A stretch of 64,000 bases of DNA from JANXUC01 sp964619065 (lineage in GTDB: Bacteria > Acidobacteriota > Terriglobia > Terriglobales > Acidobacteriaceae): the NCBI GenBank assembly GCA_964619065.1, contig CAZUCC010000001.1, positions 62,001 to 126,000 on the forward strand, in the 5' to 3' direction. Within the stretch, counting starts at the first letter, position 1. Every line of letters begins with the position of its first letter. Shown in pieces: positions 28,087 through 36,473 of this stretch. The notes below the pieces were generated by a model. That model was not told the DNA's origin. It saw only the letters and a program-made list of their open reading frames with translations, and made no database searches. Position numbers and translations under genes: made by a program.

Positions 28087-28731
28087 ATGTTCACTGGCAT
28101 CATAGAAGAAATTGGCCGGGTCACCCGCCTGACTGCGCGCGGCGAGAACCGCCGCATTCAGATCTCCGCCAAACACGTTCCGACGAAATTGAAAACTGGG
28201 GGCAGTGTCGCCGTCAGTGGCGTGTGCCTGACCGCACTCGATATCCAACTGAACTCCTTCCACGCCGATCTCGCGCCGGAAACGTGGCGTCGCACTTCCC
28301 TGTCGCGCTTGAAAACCGGTGCGTTGGTCAACCTTGAACTACCCATGAAAGCTGGCGGACGTTTCGATGGACACATTGTGCAAGGGCATGTGGACGGCAT
28401 CGGTCAGATCCGGGCATTTGAGCGTATTCCGGATTCCGACAACTGGTGGCTCGCCATCGAACTCCCGGCGGAGCTCGAAAAGTACGTTGTGTACAAGGGA
28501 TCCATCGCCATCGAAGGCATCAGCCTCACCGTAGCCAAGATCGAGGACCGTGATTGCACCGTCGCCATCATCCCGCATACGGTGGAGAGTACCAACCTGA
28601 AGTCGCTGAAGGCGGGCGATCCGGTCAACCTGGAAGTGGATATCATCGCAAAATACGTAGAGAGGATGATGCGCAGTACGGTGCCGGAAAGCGCTCTCAC
28701 AGTGGAGCGTCTGGTCCGCGAAGGGTTCTGA
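28087..28731 (+). CDS. ribE: Riboflavin synthase, alpha chain
   Basis: This enzyme dismutates two 6,7-dimethyl-8-ribityllumazine molecules to riboflavin. The 214-residue protein has two lumazine-binding repeats, each with the family signature: MFTGIIEEIGRV at the start, GHIVQGHVDGIG at the start of the second, and VNLEVDIIAKYVERM at the end. It follows ribD on the same strand. ribBA and ribH are not in the window. Confidence 0.96.
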   Translation: MFTGIIEEIGRVTRLTARGENRRIQISAKHVPTKLKTGGSVAVSGVCLTALDIQLNSFHADLAPETWRRTSLSRLKTGALVNLELPMKAGGRFDGHIVQGHVDGIGQIRAFERIPDSDNWWLAIELPAELEKYVVYKGSIAIEGISLTVAKIEDRDCTVAIIPHTVESTNLKSLKAGDPVNLEVDIIAKYVERMMRSTVPESALTVERLVREGF

Positions 28732-28768
28732 GCCGTTGCTAGAAACTTGAAACTCGAAGCTTCTTTTC

Positions 28769-29548
28769 TCAATCGGCCACAATCTTCAATTCATCCAACT
28801 CCAGAAATTCAAGGATGATCGGCTCACGGGATTGTTCCATTTCTTCCACGGTCCCAAAGAAGACGGCTTTGCCTTCGTGCAAAAACAGCACGCGGTTGGC
28901 TAGCTTCTTCGCCAGTCGCATATCGTGCGTTACCACAACGCTGGTGAGCTTGAGCTGAATGTTCAGCCGTTTAATGAGGTCGCCCAGAAGCTGCGCCATC
29001 AGCGGATCTACCATGGTCGTCGGCTCGTCGTAGAGCACGCATTCCGGCTGCGCCGCCAGCGCGCGGGCAATCGCCACCGACCGCTTCATGCCCGTGGAAA
29101 GATCGGAGGGAAGCAGATCGCGCATCGCCTTCACGCCCACCATGTCCAGCAGGCCGTCCACAATTTGATAAATCTGCTCCTCCGTCATAACACGCCGCTC
29201 GCGTAACGGAAACGCCACGTTCTCTCCTACACTCATGGAATCGAACAGCGCGCCGTTTTGAAACACGATAGTGAGCTTCTTGCGGACCACTTCGAGCTGC
29301 TCTTCCGTGTAGTCGGTAATGTCCTGGCAGGCGACGATAACTCGCCCTGAATCCGGCTTCATGAAGCCCATGATGTGGTGGAGCGCAACGCTCTTGCCCA
29401 CGCCGCTGCGTCCGAGAATGCAAACAGTCTCCCCCACCCGAACGTCAAAGCTGACGTGGTCGAGCACATGATTTGAGCCAAAAGACTTCGAGACCTCGCG
29501 GAATTCGATGTAGGGACTTGCGACGGATTCGGGCATGTTCTCAAGCAT
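28769..29548 (-). CDS. ABC transporter ATP-binding protein, MlaF-like
   Basis: A 259-residue ATPase. Walker A reads GRSGVGKSVALHHIMG, the ABC signature is the MlaF-type LSTGMKRSVAIARAL in place of LSGGQ, and Walker B ends VLYDEPTTMVDPL. These features place it with the MlaF/Ttg2A group that powers phospholipid transport with MlaE and MlaD. No MlaE or MlaD gene is adjacent, so it is an orphan here. It converges on ribE. A second in-frame ATG at 29536 is possible as the start. Confidence 0.85.
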   Translation of the reverse strand: MLENMPESVASPYIEFREVSKSFGSNHVLDHVSFDVRVGETVCILGRSGVGKSVALHHIMGFMKPDSGRVIVACQDITDYTEEQLEVVRKKLTIVFQNGALFDSMSVGENVAFPLRERRVMTEEQIYQIVDGLLDMVGVKAMRDLLPSDLSTGMKRSVAIARALAAQPECVLYDEPTTMVDPLMAQLLGDLIKRLNIQLKLTSVVVTHDMRLAKKLANRVLFLHEGKAVFFGTVEEMEQSREPIILEFLELDELKIVAD

Positions 29549-29597
29549 GTCTTCTTAGCATGATACGTTCGTCCGATTCAGTCTAGTGCGGAGGGGG

Positions 29598-31142
29598 CTA
29601 ATCGGATTGATTGTCTTTCGGCTTCACAACCTTATCTTTGATACCTTCGATCTTCTTGTTGGCTTTTTTCTTGACAGCGTCCACTCCTGGCTGCGTATCT
29701 TTTTGAACGCTTTGGACCGTATCTTTTACAGCACTATGAAAACGATCGGCAATCGAAGATCTTGGGGGCATGGCAATAATTTCGCCATCGCATTGGTCGA
29801 GATCGTCCTGTTTCTTCTCCAAGATTGCTGTGGAGGAAAGGGATAGTTCTTTTCCGATGCGTCGGGCCGCGGCCGCCATCTGCGGGGAATGAAAAAGAGC
29901 CGCTTTGGACTGTGCCAGGTCCAGGCAGTCTGCTGTCCCGTGGTTTCGAGTGGCCGTCACATCCTTTAATTGTTCCAGGCGTACGGCCCATTCTGCAGCG
30001 GATTTGTTTGCCCCCTCAATGATCACGACCGCTGTTTTGGGGTTAGCTTCTCCGGTTCCCGCAGCCGGCAACTTGCTCGGCTGGACCGCAGGGGTGGCGG
30101 TTGTCTTAGGTGGCCTTTGTGGCGCCGGGGGCGCCGGTGCGGACGGCTTGGGCTCCGGGGTTCTTGGGCCCTGGTGACCCATTGGATCGGCCGTATCGGG
30201 CGCGGAAGCAGGAGTTGCCGGCGCGGAAACCGCGACGGGCTGCTTATTCGCCTCACGGTTCACCCAGCTGGTCCAGAGAAACATTCCGATGGTGCTCATG
30301 CCGAGGAGCGAAGCGAGTCCGACGGTAGGAATGGCCATTTTTGACGACATTCCGAATATAGAACTTGTTTGTTGCTGCGGCTCCAATGCTTGGAACCTGA
30401 GGAATTGAATGCTGATATTGTCCCCACCTCCTCCTTCCAGCGCTAGATTCAAGAGGGCATCGGCGACTCCGGAAGCGGACAGGGTTTCCGAGGCTGCGAG
30501 GGCTTCCATTTCTCCATGCTGCGCATAGGCCCATAACCCGTCGGAACACAGCAGCAGCCCGTCGTTGGGTTGGAGCGCAATCTCGGCAATGTCGAGAGAG
30601 ACATCGGGGGCTTGCCCAATAGCCCGGGTGAGCACGCTGGCGTCGGGATGTTCGCGCGCCTGAGCCGGGGTTAAGATGCCTTCTGAGACCATCCGCTCCA
30701 TCAGGGAATGATCGCGGGTCAGCTGCTTCAGGCGGCGATCGCGAAGCAGATAGGCACGGCTATCCCCTGCGTGGGCATAGGTCGCTCGCGCGCCATTCAC
30801 AAGACAGAGAACCACTGTAGAACCCATGCCATGAAGCGCCTTGTTGGCCGTCGAACGCTGCTGCAGGTCGGCGCTAACACTACGCACAGCCTGCTGCAGA
30901 GCGTCGGACAAAGGCAAATTGCCGTGAGCGTTCAGGTAACTGACGAAGCCATCGACGGTGGCTTGGGCTGCTTCCGAGCCCCCTTGATAGCCACCGACAC
31001 CGTCAGCGACAACGAAGAGATCCCCGAATGGAGTTGCGGCGCGGGTGACGCGGTCCTGGTTTTCCGTGCGTTCCTTGCCGACGTGGCACTGCACGCCGAC
31101 CGTGACAACTAAGGATATGGAATCAGACTTGGGCGTAGGCAT
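29598..31142 (-). CDS. Membrane-anchored PP2C-type Ser/Thr protein phosphatase
   Basis: A 514-residue protein. Residues about 10-250 are a PP2C domain with metal-binding aspartates in TENQDR, VVADGVGG, LLCSDGLW and GGDNISIQF. A membrane helix (PTVGLASLLGMSTIGMFLW) at about 270-290 leads into a Pro/Ala-rich linker, then a small domain (KTAVVIIEGANKSAAEWAV) that loosely resembles a LytR-C-type fold, and a Lys-rich tail. The catalytic domain is cytoplasmic and the tail extracytoplasmic. It lies 55 nt after the FHA-ABC gene on the same strand and probably reverses kinases of this island. Confidence 0.9.
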   Translation of the reverse strand: MPTPKSDSISLVVTVGVQCHVGKERTENQDRVTRAATPFGDLFVVADGVGGYQGGSEAAQATVDGFVSYLNAHGNLPLSDALQQAVRSVSADLQQRSTANKALHGMGSTVVLCLVNGARATYAHAGDSRAYLLRDRRLKQLTRDHSLMERMVSEGILTPAQAREHPDASVLTRAIGQAPDVSLDIAEIALQPNDGLLLCSDGLWAYAQHGEMEALAASETLSASGVADALLNLALEGGGGDNISIQFLRFQALEPQQQTSSIFGMSSKMAIPTVGLASLLGMSTIGMFLWTSWVNREANKQPVAVSAPATPASAPDTADPMGHQGPRTPEPKPSAPAPPAPQRPPKTTATPAVQPSKLPAAGTGEANPKTAVVIIEGANKSAAEWAVRLEQLKDVTATRNHGTADCLDLAQSKAALFHSPQMAAAARRIGKELSLSSTAILEKKQDDLDQCDGEIIAMPPRSSIADRFHSAVKDTVQSVQKDTQPGVDAVKKKANKKIEGIKDKVVKPKDNQSD

Positions 31143-31197
31143 CCTAAGACAGTTAGCGTATTTTGCCGGGCAAAATGCTCAAAAATTTCCGCAGGAC

Positions 31198-33831
31198 TTA
31201 TTGAATATCCCGCATTCGCAAGAAAACCAGGACCGTCGCCGTCCAGAACACGAGCATACCCCCAAGAACAGCGAAGGAAGTGGCGAGAGAACTGCGGTTC
31301 TTCTTGTCTGGAGACTGAGGAATTTGTACCTCGCCCAAGTCATGATTCTGTTCGGGGTCAGGATCGTTGATGGCGGTTCTGCCGTGTTTGTGGACATCGG
31401 CTTCAAGACGCAAGTTCGCTTCGAACGCCCAGCGCGACGGCATCACCTTGGCGATCTGCTGTATAGGTTTCAGCGTTCCGTCCGGTTCATAGACCGGAGT
31501 GAGGCCACCTCCCAACGCGATGATGGGCAGCAGGATCAGCGGAAGCATGGCGATGGCGGATTCTGTGGTCGAGGCCCGGGCTGAGACGCAAAGTCCGAGC
31601 GCTGCGCCCACCAGCGAGGACAGATACAGGATGCCGAGAGTGCTCAAGAAATCGGCCTGCAGATTGCACATCAGGAAGGCGATCCCCAACAGCGTCAAAC
31701 ACTGAAAAAAGCAGAGGACGGCGGCCACCGCCATCTTTGAAAATACGTAGGACGGAAGCTTGAGACTGACCATGCGCTCGCGCTGAAATACGGTCCATTC
31801 GCCAACAATGTCGCGCGCCACGTTGTTGCAGCCAAACCAAATGGCCGCCACCACCATCAGGAATTCGATGCCGACTGCGTGTTTGACGGCGTCAGGCCAA
31901 TATTTGGACTCGGTATATTTTACGGAGCCAAAAACCGCTCCCACCAGAAGTCCGAATAAAGGCGCCTGCAGCAAAAGAATGATCCCCTGCTCCCGGTCGC
32001 GCACCTTCAAAATGAAGTTGCGACGCACCAGTGTCCACCACTGGCCGAATCCGAACGTGCGGACGGCGCTCTCGGCCTTGGGGTTCGGCACGGATGGAAC
32101 CTTGCCGGAGCGGTCAGCCACAAATGCTTTCTTGTAGCGGGATTGGTCGTAGGTGGTTGCCCAGTCCGCAGTGGTTTTTTTCTTCAGACCACTGAGCAGC
32201 ATCTCAGGGCTCAGTTCTTTCCCGGGTTGGGTGCGGGCAGCCTGGGCGCTCTCCGGATCGAAAAATTCGATGGAGTCCGGATGGGCGGGTCCGAAGTAGG
32301 CCAAAGCACCGCGCCCGCCGCGGTCGCGGGAAATCATGATCAGGCCGTCGAACTGTTTGAAGATGTCCAAGCTTGGCTGGTGAATGGTGGTAACGATCGT
32401 CGTGTGTTCTTCGGTGGAGAGCTTCTTGAGCACCTTCACTACATTTTCGGCATCGAAGGAAGACAAGCCGGATGTAGGCTCGTCGAGGAAGATTACGGGA
32501 GCGGCGGCAATCAACTCCATGGCGATGTTCACGCGCTTGCGCTGGCCGCCGGAGAGAACCTTGCGTTCGGGCGAGCCGATGACGATGTTCTTCTTGTCTT
32601 CAATTTCCAGGCTCTCGAGGACTTTGTCGATACGTTTTTCAATCTCAGCATCGCTCAGGTCGGTGCGCAACTTCGCACTGAAATAAAGCGCCTCGCGCAC
32701 GGTCAACTGCGCATGCACGATGTCGTCCTGGGGGACGTAACTCATCTGCTGGCGGAAGCGGTCGTAATACTGGTAAAGGTCCGCGCCATTAAAAAGAACC
32801 CTTCCGGCAGCGGGGGGCGTATAGCCGTTGATCGCCTTGAGGAAGGTCGTCTTCCCTGCTCCCGCCGGACCCATGAGTGCCACCAGTTCCGAGGGAAAGA
32901 TTGTCAAAGAGACTGAGTCGAGCAAGCGGTCCCCGTTCGGCGCGTTGACCGCTACGGAAGCGACTTCGATGGTGACATTGCCAATGTATTCCCGCTTGGC
33001 CAGCGCTCCGTCTTCGAGAAGCTGAAAGCGGAAGCTGCCCAGTCCGATCTCCTGGCCCGGGCGAACCAAGGTCTTGCTCGTGATTCGCACCCCATTCACA
33101 TAGGTGCCATTGCGCGATCCCAGATCTTCCGCGTAGATTCCATCGGAAGTGCGCTCCAGGGCCGCGTGATGCCAGGAAATCATGGGGTAATCCAACGGAT
33201 AGCTGGAAGTGGGGTCGCGCCCCAGCACCATCCGGGTGCCCTGGAAACGGACCCGTTCGAAAGCGCCTTCCCCCTGGGTAAGGTGCTTCTCCTTCAAAAT
33301 CCGGCTGGCGGGGACTTTGTAGGAGCCGAGATAGATCTCGTCCGTAGCCTGCAGAGTGGCGCGTTGGATTTTGTTGTCAATCTGGTTGAGTGCAGTCCCG
33401 TTTTTCGAGCTCAGGTCTTCGATGATCCATTGCTTGCCGCTCGGGGTAATGCGCGCGTGCTGCCAGGAAATCATCGGGAAGTCGAGATGGATTTCACATT
33501 GCGGGTCACGGCCAATCGTCAGCACCTGGCTACCGGCTGGGCGCCCGGACTTTGGTGGGGAGGACTTTTCCGTCGGCCAAGGCATCGGAAGATTCCGGCC
33601 GAGCGTCAGTTGGTCACCCGACGAGATATAGACGGGGGAATTCGGTTCCAGGCGGTAGCCGTTCACAAATGTACCGTTGGTGGACCCGAGATCTTCCAGC
33701 ACGTACTGATCGCCGTGAAGGCTGAGCCGGCAGTGTCTTCCGGAAACGACGGATTGGTCTACGACAACGTCGCAATCGGGGGAGCTGCCTACCGTCCACG
33801 ACGCGTTGGGCGCGGATACAGAATCTGACAT
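31198..33831 (-). CDS. ABC exporter with three N-terminal FHA domains (ABCG-like, Rv1747-like)
   Basis: An 877-residue single-chain transporter. Three FHA domains (about 10-80, 100-172, 195-270) each keep the Ser-x-x-His element (SGRH, SWQH, SWHH). The phosphothreonine-binding Arg is present in the second and third (IGRDP, LGRDP) but replaced in the first (VGSSP). The ATPase follows: Walker A GPAGAGKT at 321-328, LSGGQRKR at 426-433, FLDEPTSG at 448-455. An ABC2-type permease with about six helices lies at 615-870. Mycobacterial Rv1747 has FHA-FHA-ABC architecture and is controlled by the kinase PknF, so phospho-control of export is likely. The substrate is unknown. Confidence 0.92.
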   Translation of the reverse strand: MSDSVSAPNASWTVGSSPDCDVVVDQSVVSGRHCRLSLHGDQYVLEDLGSTNGTFVNGYRLEPNSPVYISSGDQLTLGRNLPMPWPTEKSSPPKSGRPAGSQVLTIGRDPQCEIHLDFPMISWQHARITPSGKQWIIEDLSSKNGTALNQIDNKIQRATLQATDEIYLGSYKVPASRILKEKHLTQGEGAFERVRFQGTRMVLGRDPTSSYPLDYPMISWHHAALERTSDGIYAEDLGSRNGTYVNGVRITSKTLVRPGQEIGLGSFRFQLLEDGALAKREYIGNVTIEVASVAVNAPNGDRLLDSVSLTIFPSELVALMGPAGAGKTTFLKAINGYTPPAAGRVLFNGADLYQYYDRFRQQMSYVPQDDIVHAQLTVREALYFSAKLRTDLSDAEIEKRIDKVLESLEIEDKKNIVIGSPERKVLSGGQRKRVNIAMELIAAAPVIFLDEPTSGLSSFDAENVVKVLKKLSTEEHTTIVTTIHQPSLDIFKQFDGLIMISRDRGGRGALAYFGPAHPDSIEFFDPESAQAARTQPGKELSPEMLLSGLKKKTTADWATTYDQSRYKKAFVADRSGKVPSVPNPKAESAVRTFGFGQWWTLVRRNFILKVRDREQGIILLLQAPLFGLLVGAVFGSVKYTESKYWPDAVKHAVGIEFLMVVAAIWFGCNNVARDIVGEWTVFQRERMVSLKLPSYVFSKMAVAAVLCFFQCLTLLGIAFLMCNLQADFLSTLGILYLSSLVGAALGLCVSARASTTESAIAMLPLILLPIIALGGGLTPVYEPDGTLKPIQQIAKVMPSRWAFEANLRLEADVHKHGRTAINDPDPEQNHDLGEVQIPQSPDKKNRSSLATSFAVLGGMLVFWTATVLVFLRMRDIQ

Positions 33832-33980
33832 AAAGAGGACAAGAAAAACGCAGAAATCCTAGCACAGAAAGATAAAAACGGCATGAAAACTATCAAAAAT
33901 CCCGCATCTGCACTATGATGGAGCCGTTTTTTGCGCAGAACAGGCTGCGGAGTACGCTTATCAAAACATAGGGGGTAATT

Positions 33981-34862
33981 GTGAACATCAATCAACAGTG
34001 GAGCCGCCGCAAATTTTTTGGGATGGCTGGAGTCCTGGGCGCCAGCGCTTTCCTTCCTCCGAGCCTGCTCTATGCAGTCGAGCCCAAGGTCAAGGATCAA
34101 CCGTATAACACGCTGACGGAAGAAGAAGAGATCGCCCTGGGTCGCAAATTCTCCGCGGAGTATGAGAAGAAGGTCGAAATCCTCAAAAATCCCATCATTG
34201 ACGCCTATCTCAATCATATTGTCCGCAAGCTGGGAGATACCTCGCAGCGCCCGCATTGGCCCTACCAGATTAAGGTTGTCAACAGCGCGGTCGTCAATGC
34301 TTGCGCTATCCCGGGTGGTTTTCTCTATCTGCAGCGGGGACTCCTGGAATATGTCGAAGATGAGAATGAGATGGTGGGCGCAATGGCCCATGAGGTTGGA
34401 CACGTGGTCGCACGGCACACTACCAATCAACTGGTACTTACGTTCCTGGCGCGGAACCTGTATGAAAAAGTCAAGAAAAACATCTTGCAGGACAACGAAG
34501 TGATATCCAAGGTCATCGAGAGTCTGGGTGGACCTGTGGTTCTGCTGGCGCAATTGAAATATAGCCGGGAGAACGAATCTGAAGCCGATATGCTGGGCTT
34601 CTATGAAATGCTTCGGGCGGGCTGGCATCCCAATGGGCTGCTGAAATTTTTTACACGGCTGGAACAAAGCGAGAAGGGCCGGACTTCGATTGATGTTATG
34701 CTATCCGACCACCCAGCCTCGGCTGCGCGCGCTGAAGCGATCCGGCGTGAGATAGCCTCGGTCAAGATCACCGCGCCCCTGGTCGAGCAATCCTTGCAAT
34801 TCCGGGCGTTGAAAGCGGCGCTGAAAATGATGCCGGCAGCACCGAAGCCGGAAAAGCGTTAG
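33981..34862 (+). CDS. M48-family zinc metalloprotease with Tat-like signal
   Basis: A 293-residue protease. The N-terminus has a twin-arginine motif (SRRKFFGMAG) and a hydrophobic stretch, suggesting export by Tat. The zinc site is MAHEVGHVVARHT near residue 138, and the third ligand lies in ENESEADMLGFYEM. This is the BepA/LoiP-type periplasmic M48 group used in envelope quality control, without TPR repeats. GTG 33981 is set by AGGGGG at 33970-33975. It is divergent from the FHA-ABC gene and leads the vWA-kinase-phosphatase series, 15 nt before the vWA gene. Confidence 0.9.
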   Translation: MNINQQWSRRKFFGMAGVLGASAFLPPSLLYAVEPKVKDQPYNTLTEEEEIALGRKFSAEYEKKVEILKNPIIDAYLNHIVRKLGDTSQRPHWPYQIKVVNSAVVNACAIPGGFLYLQRGLLEYVEDENEMVGAMAHEVGHVVARHTTNQLVLTFLARNLYEKVKKNILQDNEVISKVIESLGGPVVLLAQLKYSRENESEADMLGFYEMLRAGWHPNGLLKFFTRLEQSEKGRTSIDVMLSDHPASAARAEAIRREIASVKITAPLVEQSLQFRALKAALKMMPAAPKPEKR

Positions 34863-34877
34863 TCAGGAAATGATGTC

Positions 34878-36473
34878 ATGCGTCTTTTGTCCAACTTTAT
34901 AGCCAAGGGCTTCTTAGCCCTTGGCGTGGTCGTATCAACTTTGGGTGCGCAAACGGCGAATGCCCCAGCCGTGCCGATCCATGCCGGCCCGGTCTATACC
35001 AAGGGCGATGAGGCGGGCGCTTATCCCAAATATCCGGATTTGCAAATCCAAGTCGAAGTTCCGCCTTCGACTAGCCCCGAACTTTTGAAACCGGAGGCGT
35101 TTCAGGTAAAAGCTGACGGGGGCTCCCCGGTTATCGCCAACCGCGTGCAAACACTGGCATCCACAAGCTATGGCGTAGCCGCCGTGGTCTCGATTGATGT
35201 AAGTGGCAGCATGAAAGGGGCTCCGCTCAATGCCATACGGTCGGGGCTGGGCAAATTCGTCAACGATGCTGGCCCGCAAGATAAAATCGCTATCCAAACG
35301 ATCGCCGACGATAGCCGATGGGACGCAAACTGGGATGATTCCCGCGATCAAGTTCGTACCTCGCTGGACAAGCTGGCTGCACGGGGCAGACTTACGCGTT
35401 TGTGGGACAGCCTTCTGGAAGCGCTGCAGCGCTTCCCTGCGACTCCCTTATCTCAGCGGCTGATCGTTATTTCTGACGGACACGATGAAGGTTCCACTCA
35501 CAAAGAAGATGAGGTGATAACCGTCGCCCGTGAGCATGGGGTGCTGGTAGATGCTATCGGCATCACCCGGTCGAATCCCGTTTATTTACGGGAGCTGGAA
35601 CGTCTGACCATCCAAACCGGAGGCTTGTTCCGCGAGGCCAAAGATACCAATGAACTCGAGCGTCTGGTGAGTAGCGGAATCCAGCGACTCAAGTCGACTC
35701 CGGTGGTGAGTTTCCGTCTCGACGATCTGGCCGGGGACGGGAACCCGCACCGCTTCGAGGTAACGTGGAAGCATGAAGGGGCCGAGTCGAAGGCTGATGT
35801 TACAGCTTCGATTCCACATACGGCCACTTCTTCGACAAGAGCCCGCTGGTACTGGGGGGGCGGAATTGCAGCTCTTCTCTTGCTGTTCGCAGGCATTGCC
35901 GTGCTCCGGTCGCGAAGCCGTCGACAAGAGCCGGAGCTCCCACGCGTGGAACCTGCACCGCAGGCGGTATCTGCTCCAGTAGCGCAAGTCCCGCCGAGCC
36001 CGGTCCGCACGCCCACCGTTTCGGGGGCGCCAGCGAACCCCAATCCTCCTTTAAAGCCGCGGAAGGTAACGATTGCGGCCGAGGAACCCGCCCCGCCTCG
36101 AAGAGTCAAAACCGAGATTATCTCCCGGTTTCCTACGCCCGCCAAAGGACGGCCAGCGGCATGGCTTTTCTGCGAGGAGGGGGTCGCGACGGGAAAGAAA
36201 TTTCCCCTCGATGAAGCCGAATATTGGATTGGAGCGCTGGAAAACAACCACTTGCAGATTTCCGACGATCCCACGGTTTCGGGCAATCATGCCTGCCTGG
36301 TGTTCGACCATGATGTACTGGGAATCTATGACCACCAGTCCACCAACGGCACCAGGGTCAATGGGGAGCCCGTATACGACAAGCGCCGCCTGCTGCGGCC
36401 GGGCGACCGCATACGGATCGGCCGATCCACGTTTGCCATCCAGCCTGTGCGACAGGAAGGAACCGGTTCATGA
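34878..36473 (+). CDS. vWA-transmembrane-FHA protein
   Basis: A 531-residue protein with a signal peptide (1-28). A von Willebrand A domain (about 98-270) has an intact MIDAS (D107-x-S109-x-S111 in DVSGS, T173, and D200 in ISDGHD). A membrane helix (324-343), a long Pro-rich linker and a C-terminal FHA domain (about 428-525) follow. The vWA is therefore extracytoplasmic and the FHA cytoplasmic. The FHA keeps SGNH and STNGT, but the usual phosphothreonine-binding Arg is replaced (IGALENN). Its stop overlaps the kinase start (ATGA). vWA-kinase-PP2C neighbours recall TerY-P triads, though those are soluble. Confidence 0.9.
   Translation: MRLLSNFIAKGFLALGVVVSTLGAQTANAPAVPIHAGPVYTKGDEAGAYPKYPDLQIQVEVPPSTSPELLKPEAFQVKADGGSPVIANRVQTLASTSYGVAAVVSIDVSGSMKGAPLNAIRSGLGKFVNDAGPQDKIAIQTIADDSRWDANWDDSRDQVRTSLDKLAARGRLTRLWDSLLEALQRFPATPLSQRLIVISDGHDEGSTHKEDEVITVAREHGVLVDAIGITRSNPVYLRELERLTIQTGGLFREAKDTNELERLVSSGIQRLKSTPVVSFRLDDLAGDGNPHRFEVTWKHEGAESKADVTASIPHTATSSTRARWYWGGGIAALLLLFAGIAVLRSRSRRQEPELPRVEPAPQAVSAPVAQVPPSPVRTPTVSGAPANPNPPLKPRKVTIAAEEPAPPRRVKTEIISRFPTPAKGRPAAWLFCEEGVATGKKFPLDEAEYWIGALENNHLQISDDPTVSGNHACLVFDHDVLGIYDHQSTNGTRVNGEPVYDKRRLLRPGDRIRIGRSTFAIQPVRQEGTGS

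Noticed and set aside
32143..32916. 257-codon plus-strand frame opposite the ABC ATPase
   Set aside because: Antisense shadow of the Walker and signature regions of the FHA-ABC gene; no independent evidence.
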